This document shows, in pieces, positions 56,296 through 64,000 of a stretch of DNA of 64,000 nt. The notes under the pieces are model-generated. The model saw only the letters and a program-made list of their open reading frames with translations, ran no database searches and had not been told where the DNA came from. This stretch comes from Allochromatium vinosum DSM 180 (GTDB lineage: Bacteria > Pseudomonadota > Gammaproteobacteria > Chromatiales > Chromatiaceae), in the NCBI RefSeq assembly GCF_000025485.1, contig NC_013851.1, forward strand, positions 969,154 through 1,033,153. Direction: 5' to 3'. The position numbers and the translations under genes are program-made. Numbering within the stretch: position 1 is the first letter of the stretch; each line of letters begins with the position of its first letter.

Positions 56296-58439
56296 GTGGA
56301 CGACCTGCTGACCTGGAACTGACCCACCAGGGTCTGCAACCGCCCGGCCGTGGCTCTGACGCGCTCGACACTGCGGCTCAGGGTCTCCACCGTGGCGCGC
56401 ATGATCCCCGTCACCTCGGCCACGGTATGAACGTCCTGCCCCTGCGACTCGCTGCTGTCGGCGACGGCCTGGATCAGCTGGAACAGATTCTCGACGATGT
56501 CGTGGATGCCGCTGTTGTCTGCGGCGGTGGCCTCGGCCAGACGCAGACCGTCCTCCACCCCCTGCATGCCGCCCTCCATGATGTTCACCGCCCGGCGCGC
56601 TTCGCCCTGCACGCTCTCGATCATGCGGCGGATGTCAGCGGTGGCGCTGGCGGTGCGTTCGGCCAGCTTGCGCACCTCGTCGGCCACCACCGAGAACCCC
56701 CGTCCCTGGTCGCCCGCGCGCGCCGCCTCGATGGCGGCGTTCAGCGCCAGCAGGTTGGTCTGGCCGGCGATCTCCTTGATCACCTCGACGATCTGGGTGA
56801 TCTCCTCGGTGCGGGCGCTGAGGCTGCGGATGGTCTGGGCCGAGGCGTCGATGGTTTCGCGGATGCCGGCGGTCTTGCCCCGAACCAGCTCGAACTGGGC
56901 GCGGGTGTTGTCGACCACCTCGTCCATGGCCTGCCGCATGGCCTGTGCCGTCTCGGCCGCCTCACGGATGCGCAGCGTCTCCTCTTCCAGCGAGACCAGC
57001 ATCCGTGCCACGGCCTGCGTGGCTGTCTCCGAGGTGGCCAGGGTGCTCTGGTTGTCGCCCAGCATCCGGGCGTTGGTCTCGCGTACCTGATGGGACGCGC
57101 TGATCACCTCGCCCACGGTGCCGTCCAGGTTGTCGATGAAACTGTTGATCCAGCGCCCCAGGTCGCCGGTCTCATCGCTGCGCAGCTGATCGGGTTGCAG
57201 GCGCTGGCGCAGATTGCCGCCACCTTCGGCGATGGCGCGGATCATCTCGGTCATGCCGTCCAGCTGTCGGCTCAGCTTGCGCGGGCCGGCGCGATGGAAC
57301 GCGACCAGGCCCAACAGCACCATGGCCCCGGTGAGCGCCTGGGTGACGGCGAAAGGCAGCGCCAGCCACCCCAGCAGCAGATGACCGGCCCACAGGGTGC
57401 AGACGATGAGCAGGAACAGGCGCGTCAACCGAAAACCGATGGAGCGGCGCCGATAGACCTCCTCCAGGTCGCCCTCGCACATCATCCCCCACAGGTCCGG
57501 CGAACCCGGCAGTTGCAGGGTCACGCCCTTGCCGATGACCGGCACATGGCGGTAATCGGAATACCCCGGATAGGTGACGAAGAGGTTTTCACCCTTGGCG
57601 ATGGTCTCCCGAACGCCTGGATGCAGGTGGCCGGTGGCCGGATCGGTGAAGCGCAGCTCCAGTTCGGTGTGCCGCGCGACCCGCACCGTACCCCAGTCGG
57701 TGCGCACCCCGTCCTTGAGGTTGTCGCCCAGGCTGAAGGTGCGGTCCTCGAAGCGCGAGCGCGACAGGGCGGTTCCCGGCGCAATGGCGGGATCGAAACG
57801 GGACTGCACCATGAACAGGTAGTTGTCGCCGGATTCGCGGTAGATGTGCCCGGCTTCGCGCTGGATCAGATCGCCCAGGACATCGTTGGGCACCCGGCCG
57901 CACACGCATCCCAGGCGCTGCCCCGCCTGTACGATGGGTTGATAGAACATCAGCGTCACTTCATCGTGGAAGCGCGACGAGGACGGTCCGATGCGCAGCG
58001 TGGTCTCGTCACGGTAGGGTCCATGCAGGAACGGCGCCTGCAGACCGGCCTGGACGGCTTTCGGGTCCAGATCGCGCTGGCCCTGACGATTTGGCTGGGT
58101 GGACGCCAGTACCCGACCCTCGGCATCGATGACGAACAGCTCCGAAAAATCCGGCATCTGGGCTTTCTTGGCCGCCAGCTCGCCGGGTTCGAGGCTGGGG
58201 AAGCCGTCTGCCAGGCGTTCGCTCAGCGCCGCCAGTTCCGCCCACTGGTGATTCGTCCATAAAGTCAGGATGCGCTTGCGGGTCTGCGCGATTCCTTCAA
58301 AGGACTTTTCCACCGCTGGATAGTGATCTCGGTTGAGCCAGCACGACCAGCCCATGGCCAGTTTTCCGGTCTTGCCAAACCAGGGCAGCCAGCGGCGCTC
58401 GCCGGCGCTCAGATTCATCTGTTCGCTTTTCAGGGTCAT
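56292..58439 (-). CDS. Methyl-accepting chemotaxis protein with N-terminal PDC-type sensor
   Basis: A 715-residue chemoreceptor. Residues 1-340 hold a sensor with PDC/dCache features ([60 protein letters not shown]) but no N-terminal signal or helix. Two adjacent helices at about 345-395 ([35 protein letters not shown]) anchor it, then a long coiled-coil signalling domain with the hairpin tip [20 protein letters not shown] and [17 protein letters not shown]. Possible starts are 58439, 58418 and GTG 58475; none has a strong ribosome binding site. It is 4-base coupled to the EAL gene. Confidence 0.9.
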   Translation of the reverse strand: MTLKSEQMNLSAGERRWLPWFGKTGKLAMGWSCWLNRDHYPAVEKSFEGIAQTRKRILTLWTNHQWAELAALSERLADGFPSLEPGELAAKKAQMPDFSELFVIDAEGRVLASTQPNRQGQRDLDPKAVQAGLQAPFLHGPYRDETTLRIGPSSSRFHDEVTLMFYQPIVQAGQRLGCVCGRVPNDVLGDLIQREAGHIYRESGDNYLFMVQSRFDPAIAPGTALSRSRFEDRTFSLGDNLKDGVRTDWGTVRVARHTELELRFTDPATGHLHPGVRETIAKGENLFVTYPGYSDYRHVPVIGKGVTLQLPGSPDLWGMMCEGDLEEVYRRRSIGFRLTRLFLLIVCTLWAGHLLLGWLALPFAVTQALTGAMVLLGLVAFHRAGPRKLSRQLDGMTEMIRAIAEGGGNLRQRLQPDQLRSDETGDLGRWINSFIDNLDGTVGEVISASHQVRETNARMLGDNQSTLATSETATQAVARMLVSLEEETLRIREAAETAQAMRQAMDEVVDNTRAQFELVRGKTAGIRETIDASAQTIRSLSARTEEITQIVEVIKEIAGQTNLLALNAAIEAARAGDQGRGFSVVADEVRKLAERTASATADIRRMIESVQGEARRAVNIMEGGMQGVEDGLRLAEATAADNSGIHDIVENLFQLIQAVADSSESQGQDVHTVAEVTGIMRATVETLSRSVERVRATAGRLQTLVGQFQVSRSST

Positions 58440-58842
58440 GAGAGAGTTTCGGCTTTTAGCCCTTATTGAGTGCACATACTTTTTTATGCACTATTAAAGC
58501 AATATTAAAGCCATAAATTAAATAATTGTTTGAGAAAACAATTTTTTTCAAGCCAGATCTGGGGTGCACTATTCGAAGGCGCGGCAAGGACTGCATGATG
58601 CAGGCGCTTCGCAAGCGCACTGTTTCGGTGCGTGCATTCGTGCACGTCAGCGCTGGTGGGCGGAAAGTGGTGCGCGCCTCCTGATTGAGGGTCCCCCTGA
58701 ATTGCGTCCCTCAAGGATTGACGTAGACTGACGATCAAATCTTGGAAAGCACGATGCAGAAGATCCCGAAGCGGGCATATATGTTGCCTATGGCCTGATC
58801 CGTGGCCGGCATTCTTGCGTTGGGAGCGTCGGTCTTCCGACG
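58440..58842. other. Intergenic region between modC and the chemoreceptor gene
   Basis: 403 bp with no convincing gene; the one open frame here (58505-58846, reverse) has unnatural composition and no family resemblance. The part at about 58470-58560 is AT-rich and probably carries the chemoreceptor promoter. Small inverted repeats are present, including GCGCTTCGCAAGCGC near 58607 and TTGAGGG/CCCTCAA at about 58685-58715, the latter perhaps a terminator-like hairpin after modC. Confidence 0.4.
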
Positions 58843-59928
58843 TCAATCCATCAAGGCCACCGCCTTGACCTGAGCGAAGACGCTCTGGCCCTCATGCAGC
58901 CGTAGCCGGTCGCGCGAGTGGCGGGTGATGCGGGCCAGCAGCGGTGTTTTCTCGCCAGCTCCCGTGCAGAGCTTGACCAGCACCTGTGCCTGTTCGATCT
59001 CGCGCATCTCCAGGATGCGCGCGGGCAGGATGTTGAGGATGCTGGACGCTCCCGGTTCGTCCAGGGCCAGACTGACATCGCGCGCATGGATACGCACCCG
59101 CACCAGTTCATGGATGTCGCGATTGAGTCGCGCCACGCTCAGATGGCCGCCCTGGATCTCCAGCCGCGTCAGGGCATAGTCGTCGTCATGACTCAGAACC
59201 ACGCCCTCGATGATGGCGCTCGCCTCCTGATCCTGAGCGAACGCGAGATCGAGCCGGCTGAACAGCTCGTTCACCGCCCCCTGGGCGCGCACGCGCCCCT
59301 GCTCCATCAACACCACGGTATCGGCCAGCCGCGCGACCTCGTCGGGCGAGTGGCTGACATAGAGCACCGGGATCTCCAGCGCGTCGTGCAGCCGCTCCAG
59401 ATAGGGCAGGATCTCCTGCTTGCGCTTGAGATCGAGTGCGGCCAGCGGCTCGTCCATCAGCAGCAGTCGCGGCTGGACCGCCAGGGCGCGCGCGATGGCC
59501 ACACGCTGGCGCTCGCCGCCCGAGAGCTGATGCGGGCGCCGGTCGAGCAGATGACCGATGCCGAGCAGCGCGACGGCCTGCTCCAGCGCCGCGCCGTCCA
59601 TGGCGTTGCCGACGCGCTTCATGCCGTATTCCAGATTGCCGCGCGCAGTCAGATGCGGGAAGAGACTCGCCTCCTGGAACACATAGCCCAGCGGGCGCTT
59701 GTGGGTCGGCAGAAAGATCCGGTCATCCTGCCAGACCTCGCCATTGACGCTCAGACGGCCATCCTGGATCCGGATCAGCCCGGCGATCAGACGCAGCAGG
59801 GTCGTCTTGCCCGAACCGGAATGCCCGAACAGAGCCGTGACCCCGCGTCCCGGCAGTTCGAGATCCACGTTCAGCGTGAATTCCGGATAGTCGAGCTGGA
59901 AGCGGGCCTGGATGTGATCGGTCTTCAT
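58843..59928 (-). CDS. modC: Molybdate ABC transporter ATP-binding protein ModC
   Basis: A 361-residue ATPase of the high-affinity molybdate importer. Walker A FGHSGSGKTTLLRLIAGL, signature [16 protein letters not shown], Walker B LLLMDEPLAALDLKRKQE and H-loop VLYVSHSPDEVARLAD match ModC closely. A C-terminal TOBE/Mop domain (SSILNILPARILEMREIEQA, VLVKLCTGAGEKTPLLARIT) allows regulation by bound molybdate. It follows modB by 4 bp and ends the modA-modB-modC unit. Confidence 0.95.
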   Translation of the reverse strand: MKTDHIQARFQLDYPEFTLNVDLELPGRGVTALFGHSGSGKTTLLRLIAGLIRIQDGRLSVNGEVWQDDRIFLPTHKRPLGYVFQEASLFPHLTARGNLEYGMKRVGNAMDGAALEQAVALLGIGHLLDRRPHQLSGGERQRVAIARALAVQPRLLLMDEPLAALDLKRKQEILPYLERLHDALEIPVLYVSHSPDEVARLADTVVLMEQGRVRAQGAVNELFSRLDLAFAQDQEASAIIEGVVLSHDDDYALTRLEIQGGHLSVARLNRDIHELVRVRIHARDVSLALDEPGASSILNILPARILEMREIEQAQVLVKLCTGAGEKTPLLARITRHSRDRLRLHEGQSVFAQVKAVALMD

Positions 59929-59932
59929 GGGG

Positions 59933-60610
59933 TCAGAAACGGCGTTGGTTGGGTTTGATGGTATAGAGTGCCAGCAGCACCAGGAACGAGAAGATCACCA
60001 TGCTACCGGCCAGCCAGTGCGCCTGACCGTACTCCATGGCCTCGACATAGTCGTAGATCTGCACCGAGACCACGCGCGTGGCGCCCGGTATGTTGCCGCC
60101 GATCATGAGCACCACGCCGAATTCGCCGACCGTGTGGGCGAACCCCAGGACGGCGGCGGTCATGAACCCAGGCCGCGCCAGGGGCACCACGACGCTGAAG
60201 AAGCGATCCCAGGGACCGGCGCGCAGGGTCGCGGCCACCTCCAGCGGGCGCTCGCCGAGCGCCTCGATGGCATTCTGGATCGGCTGCACCACGAAGGGCA
60301 TCGAATAAAACACCGAGGCGATCACCAGCCCCCAGAAGGTGAAGGGCAGCAGGCCGATCCCGATCGCCTGGGTGAGCTGGCCCACGGGACCATTCGGCCC
60401 CATGGCCAGCAGCAGATAGAAGCCGAGCACCGTGGGCGGCAGCACCAGGGGCAGTGCCACCACGGCGCCGACCGGCCCCTTCCAGCGCGAGCGGGTGCGC
60501 GCCAGCCACCAGGCGATGGGCGTGCCGATGAGCAGCAGCAGGAGTGTGGTCAGGCCGGCCAGACGGAATGTCAGCCAGATCGCCTGGATGTCGGCATCAG
60601 AGAAGCCCAT
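59933..60610 (-). CDS. modB: Molybdate ABC transporter permease ModB
   Basis: A 225-residue inner membrane permease. It begins [20 protein letters not shown] and has helices [40 protein letters not shown] and [15 protein letters not shown]. The EAA coupling loop is [20 protein letters not shown] and the ModB marker [20 protein letters not shown] is present. It lies 15 bp after modA and 4 bp before modC. Confidence 0.95.
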   Translation of the reverse strand: MGFSDADIQAIWLTFRLAGLTTLLLLLIGTPIAWWLARTRSRWKGPVGAVVALPLVLPPTVLGFYLLLAMGPNGPVGQLTQAIGIGLLPFTFWGLVIASVFYSMPFVVQPIQNAIEALGERPLEVAATLRAGPWDRFFSVVVPLARPGFMTAAVLGFAHTVGEFGVVLMIGGNIPGATRVVSVQIYDYVEAMEYGQAHWLAGSMVIFSFLVLLALYTIKPNQRRF

Positions 60611-60625
60611 GGCGCGCCCGTCCGG

Positions 60626-61446
<821 letters not shown>

Positions 61447-61480
61447 GCTGGCGCAACAACGAATCGTTACAGCCAACCGC

Positions 61481-62293
61481 TCAATCCTTGACGGCCAGGA
61501 TGACGTGCGGCGCCTTGATCAGGGCGCAGGCACGCTCGCCCACCATCAGTCCCAGATCGGTGGTGCTCTCATTGGTGATCATGGCTGTGAGTCGGGTTCC
61601 GCCATCGAGTGCCAGCACCACCTCGGTGTTGACCGCCCCCGTGACGATGTGCTCGATGACGCCGCACAGCCGGTTGCGGGCCGAGGTCTTGAGTCCGCCG
61701 TCCTCGGTGGCGAGGATGACGAAGGACGCCTTGATGAGGGCGAAGGCCTCGGTGCCGACTGCCAGGCCCAGCGCGGCGACGCTATCGTTGGTGATGATGG
61801 CGACCAGTGGATCACCATTGATGTCGAGCGTGACCTCGGCATTGACCGCGCCGAGCTTGATCGCAGAGACGACCCCGCGCAGATGGTTGCGTGTGCTGAC
61901 TTTCATGCTCAATGTTCCCAAAAGTGCGTGAAAACGATCGAAATCCTGAATGCCCGTGCTCAGGCGCTCCAGGAAGCGCCGGTGCTCGCGCTCGGCGGCC
62001 TCGTAGACCGCGATCAGGCGTCGTCCCTCCTCGGTGAGCTCGGTCCCGCCGCCATGCCGCCCGCCGACCTGACGCCGTACCAGCGGCTGGGGCGAGAGAT
62101 TGTTCATGGCGTCGACCGCGTCCCAGGCCTGTTTGTAGGACATGCCCAGTGACTTGGCCGCGCGCGAGATCGAGCCGGTTTCCGCGATGCGGCGTAACAG
62201 ATCGATTCGGCCATGGCCGGCGAAGCGCTGCTGATTCAGATCCAGTCGCAGCGCGCCGCTGGTCTCCAGACTCTGTTCGAGGCTGTGCGTCAT
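61481..62293 (-). CDS. modE: Molybdate-responsive transcriptional regulator ModE
   Basis: A 270-residue one-component regulator. The N-terminal LysR-type winged helix is at about residues 20-110 (IDLLRRIAETGSISRAAKSL, MSYKQAWDAVDAMNNLSPQP, VGGRHGGGTELTEEGRRL). Two Mop domains follow: STRNHLRGVVSAIKLGAVNA to LIKASFVILAT, and SARNRLCGVIEHIVTGAVNT to LIKAPHVILAV, which bind molybdate or tungstate. The architecture is that of full-length E. coli-type ModE. Its own promoter carries a ModE box, suggesting autoregulation; modA follows on the same strand 102 bp later with its own box. Confidence 0.95.
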   Translation of the reverse strand: MTHSLEQSLETSGALRLDLNQQRFAGHGRIDLLRRIAETGSISRAAKSLGMSYKQAWDAVDAMNNLSPQPLVRRQVGGRHGGGTELTEEGRRLIAVYEAAEREHRRFLERLSTGIQDFDRFHALLGTLSMKVSTRNHLRGVVSAIKLGAVNAEVTLDINGDPLVAIITNDSVAALGLAVGTEAFALIKASFVILATEDGGLKTSARNRLCGVIEHIVTGAVNTEVVLALDGGTRLTAMITNESTTDLGLMVGERACALIKAPHVILAVKD

Positions 62294-62315
62294 GATGGTC
62301 GATCTCCGAGTGGGG

Positions 62316-62339
62316 TGTTATATCAGAGACAATATAACG
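62316..62339. promoter_or_regulatory. ModE-type operator upstream of modE
   Basis: TGTTATA, ten bases, TATAACG: one mismatch to CGnTATA-N10-TATAnCG with exact spacing, 23 bp upstream of the modE start. It predicts autoregulation. Confidence 0.82.
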
Positions 62340-62547
62340 CAGATCGTTGAGCAAGTTTGAGGCCAAGGTCAACGAGGCTTCGAGGGTATCGCGGAGTTCG
62401 GTCCCTTGGGGCGGCTTTCTGGGCCGGCGAGGCGTGTTGCGCGGGCCGTCGATGTTCGAACATGGTGCGCGCGGCACGTAGCTTGACCGACAATGATGCG
62501 ACAATGTGCCGGACATCGAACCGAACCATCGCATGGGCCCGAAACAT

Positions 62548-63096
62548 ATGAGCAAGAGCGAGCACAACCTGATCTGGATCGACCTGGAGATGACCGGGCT
62601 GGACCCCGACCACGATCGCATCCTGGAGATCGCGACCCTGATCACCGACAGTCAGCTCCGGGTGCTGGCCGAGGGGCCGGTGATCGCGATCCATCAGGAC
62701 GAGGCAATTCTGGCTGGTTTGGACGACTGGAATCGCGAGCATCACGGCGCCTCGGGGCTGCTCGATCGCGTCCGCGTCAGTGCGCAGCGTGAGGCTGAGG
62801 CCGAGGCGGCCACGCTCGCCTTTCTTGCAGAGTACGTTCCGGCCGGCGCTTCGCCGCTGTGCGGCAACAGCATCTGTCAGGATCGGCGCTTCCTGGCGCG
62901 CTGGATGCCGCGTCTGGAAGCCTATTGCCACTACCGCAATCTGGACGTGAGCACGCTCAAGATCCTCGCCCAGCGCTGGGCGCCTGAGGTGGCGAGCGGT
63001 TTCAAGAAGGCCTCACGGCATCTGGCGCTCGACGACATCCGCGAATCCGTCGACGAGCTGCGTCACTATCGCGCCCATTTGCTGAAGATCGACTGA
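62548..63096 (+). CDS. orn: Oligoribonuclease Orn
   Basis: A 182-residue DEDDh 3'-5' exoribonuclease that degrades di- to oligoribonucleotides, including pGpG, the product of EAL phosphodiesterases such as the one encoded nearby. Exo motifs are [20 protein letters not shown] (Asp and Glu), [16 protein letters not shown], and [18 protein letters not shown] with the catalytic His and Asp. ATG 62548 gives the usual N-terminus; 62533 is an alternative. Its 3' end overlaps the convergent lnt gene by 31 bp. Confidence 0.96.
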   Translation: MSKSEHNLIWIDLEMTGLDPDHDRILEIATLITDSQLRVLAEGPVIAIHQDEAILAGLDDWNREHHGASGLLDRVRVSAQREAEAEAATLAFLAEYVPAGASPLCGNSICQDRRFLARWMPRLEAYCHYRNLDVSTLKILAQRWAPEVASGFKKASRHLALDDIRESVDELRHYRAHLLKID

Positions 63097-64000
63097 AGCA
63101 GACGGCGAATGTTGTGCCGGCCGCCGAGCAGCAGCAGGGCCAGGGCCAGCCCGACTGCCGGCGCGTTACCGAACCGGCTGAAAGGCGTAGCACCCTGGCG
63201 CGGCTGGATCTCGGCCGTGACCGCACCGCGCACGAAGGCCGGCAGGGTGTCGATCAGGCGACCGCGATGGTCGATGATGGCCGAGATCCCGGTATTGGTG
63301 GCGCGCAGCAGATCGCGCCCGGTCTCCAGCGCCCGCATCCGTGCAATCTCCAGATGCTGCGGCGGGGCGAGTGAGTCGCCGAACCAGGCATCGTTGCTGA
63401 CGTTGATCAGATAGGCGGCCTCGGGCAGCGCTTCGATCACCTCGGCCGGAAAGACATCCTCGTAGCAGATCGACACCCCGGCCCGGTGTGCGCCCACGCT
63501 CAGCAGCGGGCGGCGGTCGTCGCCGGGGCTGAAGTCCGACATCGGGATCTCGAACAGCCGCACCAGCGGCCCGAGCCAGGACTTGAAGGGCAGAAACTCA
63601 CCGAACGGCACCAGATGACGCTTGGCGTAGAGATCCTCCTGACTCCCGATCGCCAGCAGTCCATTGAAATAGCGTCCGCTCTCCAGATCCATCACCGGCA
63701 ACCCGAGCACGAGTTCAGCGCCCTCGGCGCGCACCTGCTCGGTGAGCGGGTCGAGCAGGGGTGCGCGAACTTGGTGCAGAAAATCGGGCAGGGCGGTCTC
63801 GGGCCAGACGATCAGATCCGAGTCCAGGTGCTCCAGGGTCAGATCGACATAGGTCTCGCCGATCATCAGGCTCGCCTCGGGGTCCCATTTGATCGCCTGC
63901 GGAATGTTGGCCTGGAGCACGCTGGCGCGCAGCGGCGGGCCGGACGGCTCGGTCCAGTCGACAGCGCTCAGTCCGGCCCCACCGATCCAGATGGCCGCCA
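63066..64000 (-). CDS. lnt: Apolipoprotein N-acyltransferase Lnt (partial, N-terminus beyond window)
   Basis: C-terminal part (about 311 codons) of the inner membrane enzyme that N-acylates lipoproteins, the step before Lol-dependent export. The nitrilase-type catalytic triad is visible: Glu in [14 protein letters not shown], Lys in [16 protein letters not shown] and Cys in [34 protein letters not shown] and a final helix ([15 protein letters not shown]) follow. The frame remains open to the window edge, reading [20 protein letters not shown] upstream, so about 200 N-terminal residues with the other helices are outside. Confidence 0.95.
   Translation of the reverse strand, partial: AAIWIGGAGLSAVDWTEPSGPPLRASVLQANIPQAIKWDPEASLMIGETYVDLTLEHLDSDLIVWPETALPDFLHQVRAPLLDPLTEQVRAEGAELVLGLPVMDLESGRYFNGLLAIGSQEDLYAKRHLVPFGEFLPFKSWLGPLVRLFEIPMSDFSPGDDRRPLLSVGAHRAGVSICYEDVFPAEVIEALPEAAYLINVSNDAWFGDSLAPPQHLEIARMRALETGRDLLRATNTGISAIIDHRGRLIDTLPAFVRGAVTAEIQPRQGATPFSRFGNAPAVGLALALLLLGGRHNIRRLLQSIFSKWAR

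Noticed and set aside
56427..58262. A 611-codon open frame on the plus strand opposite the chemoreceptor gene
   Set aside because: The reverse strand carries the conserved chemoreceptor signalling domain, so this is an antisense artefact.
58505..58846. A 113-codon reverse-strand open frame between modC and the chemoreceptor gene
   Set aside because: No ribosome binding site, no recognisable domain and composition unlike neighbouring proteins; the region is AT-rich intergenic sequence.

Overview
This 64 kb window is GC-rich chromosomal DNA from a gammaproteobacterium. Gene content (NAD(P)H transhydrogenase with a split alpha subunit, perM/ppsA, riboswitch-controlled cobalamin salvage, duplicated molybdate transport with ModE, SoxW-like thioredoxin and rhodanese proteins) and protein style suggest a purple sulfur bacterium of the Chromatiaceae, close to Allochromatium or Thiocystis. 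That assignment is inference: no rRNA or photosynthesis gene lies in the window. No tRNA, insertion sequence, prophage or CRISPR array was seen.

Layout. 1-10 kb: 3' part of prmA (truncated by the window edge), pntAA-pntAB-pntB, an AAA-ATPase/PD-(D/E)XK protein, an AI-2E family permease and ppsA. 10-16.6 kb: a membrane-anchored protein built on a 39-bp tandem repeat, a conserved hypothetical, an OmpA-like protein, a mechanosensitive channel fused to a cyclic-nucleotide-binding domain, and a GH31 glucosidase. 16.8-21.6 kb: lolC-lolD, a DUF2062 protein and comEC. 21.7-26.5 kb: a vitamin B12 operon (cobalamin riboswitch, btuB, cobT, cobC, cobS). 26.6-28.7 kb: groES-groEL behind a perfect CIRCE operator. 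28.8-41.2 kb: recJ, darP, a decayed diguanylate cyclase, a TerD-vWA protein, an old yellow enzyme, suhB, trmJ, cysE, iscR, an HscB-like protein lacking HPD, two rhodaneses and an LpxL-type acyltransferase.

The most striking part is 41.2-53.4 kb: twelve co-directional genes behind a ModE-type palindrome. They encode two TonB-dependent outer membrane receptors, TonB-ExbB-ExbD, two periplasmic oxyanion-binding proteins (ModA-like and TupA-like), a ModB/ModC ABC pair, a small secreted molybdopterin-domain protein, a cysteine-containing hypothetical and a two-domain thioredoxin. This looks like a complete envelope-spanning, TonB-energised uptake route for molybdate, tungstate or a chelate of them. 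A second, conventional modABC plus modE lies at 58.8-62.3 kb, and matching ModE boxes precede both modA and modE.

Between the two molybdenum regions are a dual-specificity-type phosphatase followed 14 bp later by a kinase-fold protein, and a translationally coupled pair of a chemoreceptor and a c-di-GMP phosphodiesterase (EAL). The window ends with orn and the 3' part of lnt.
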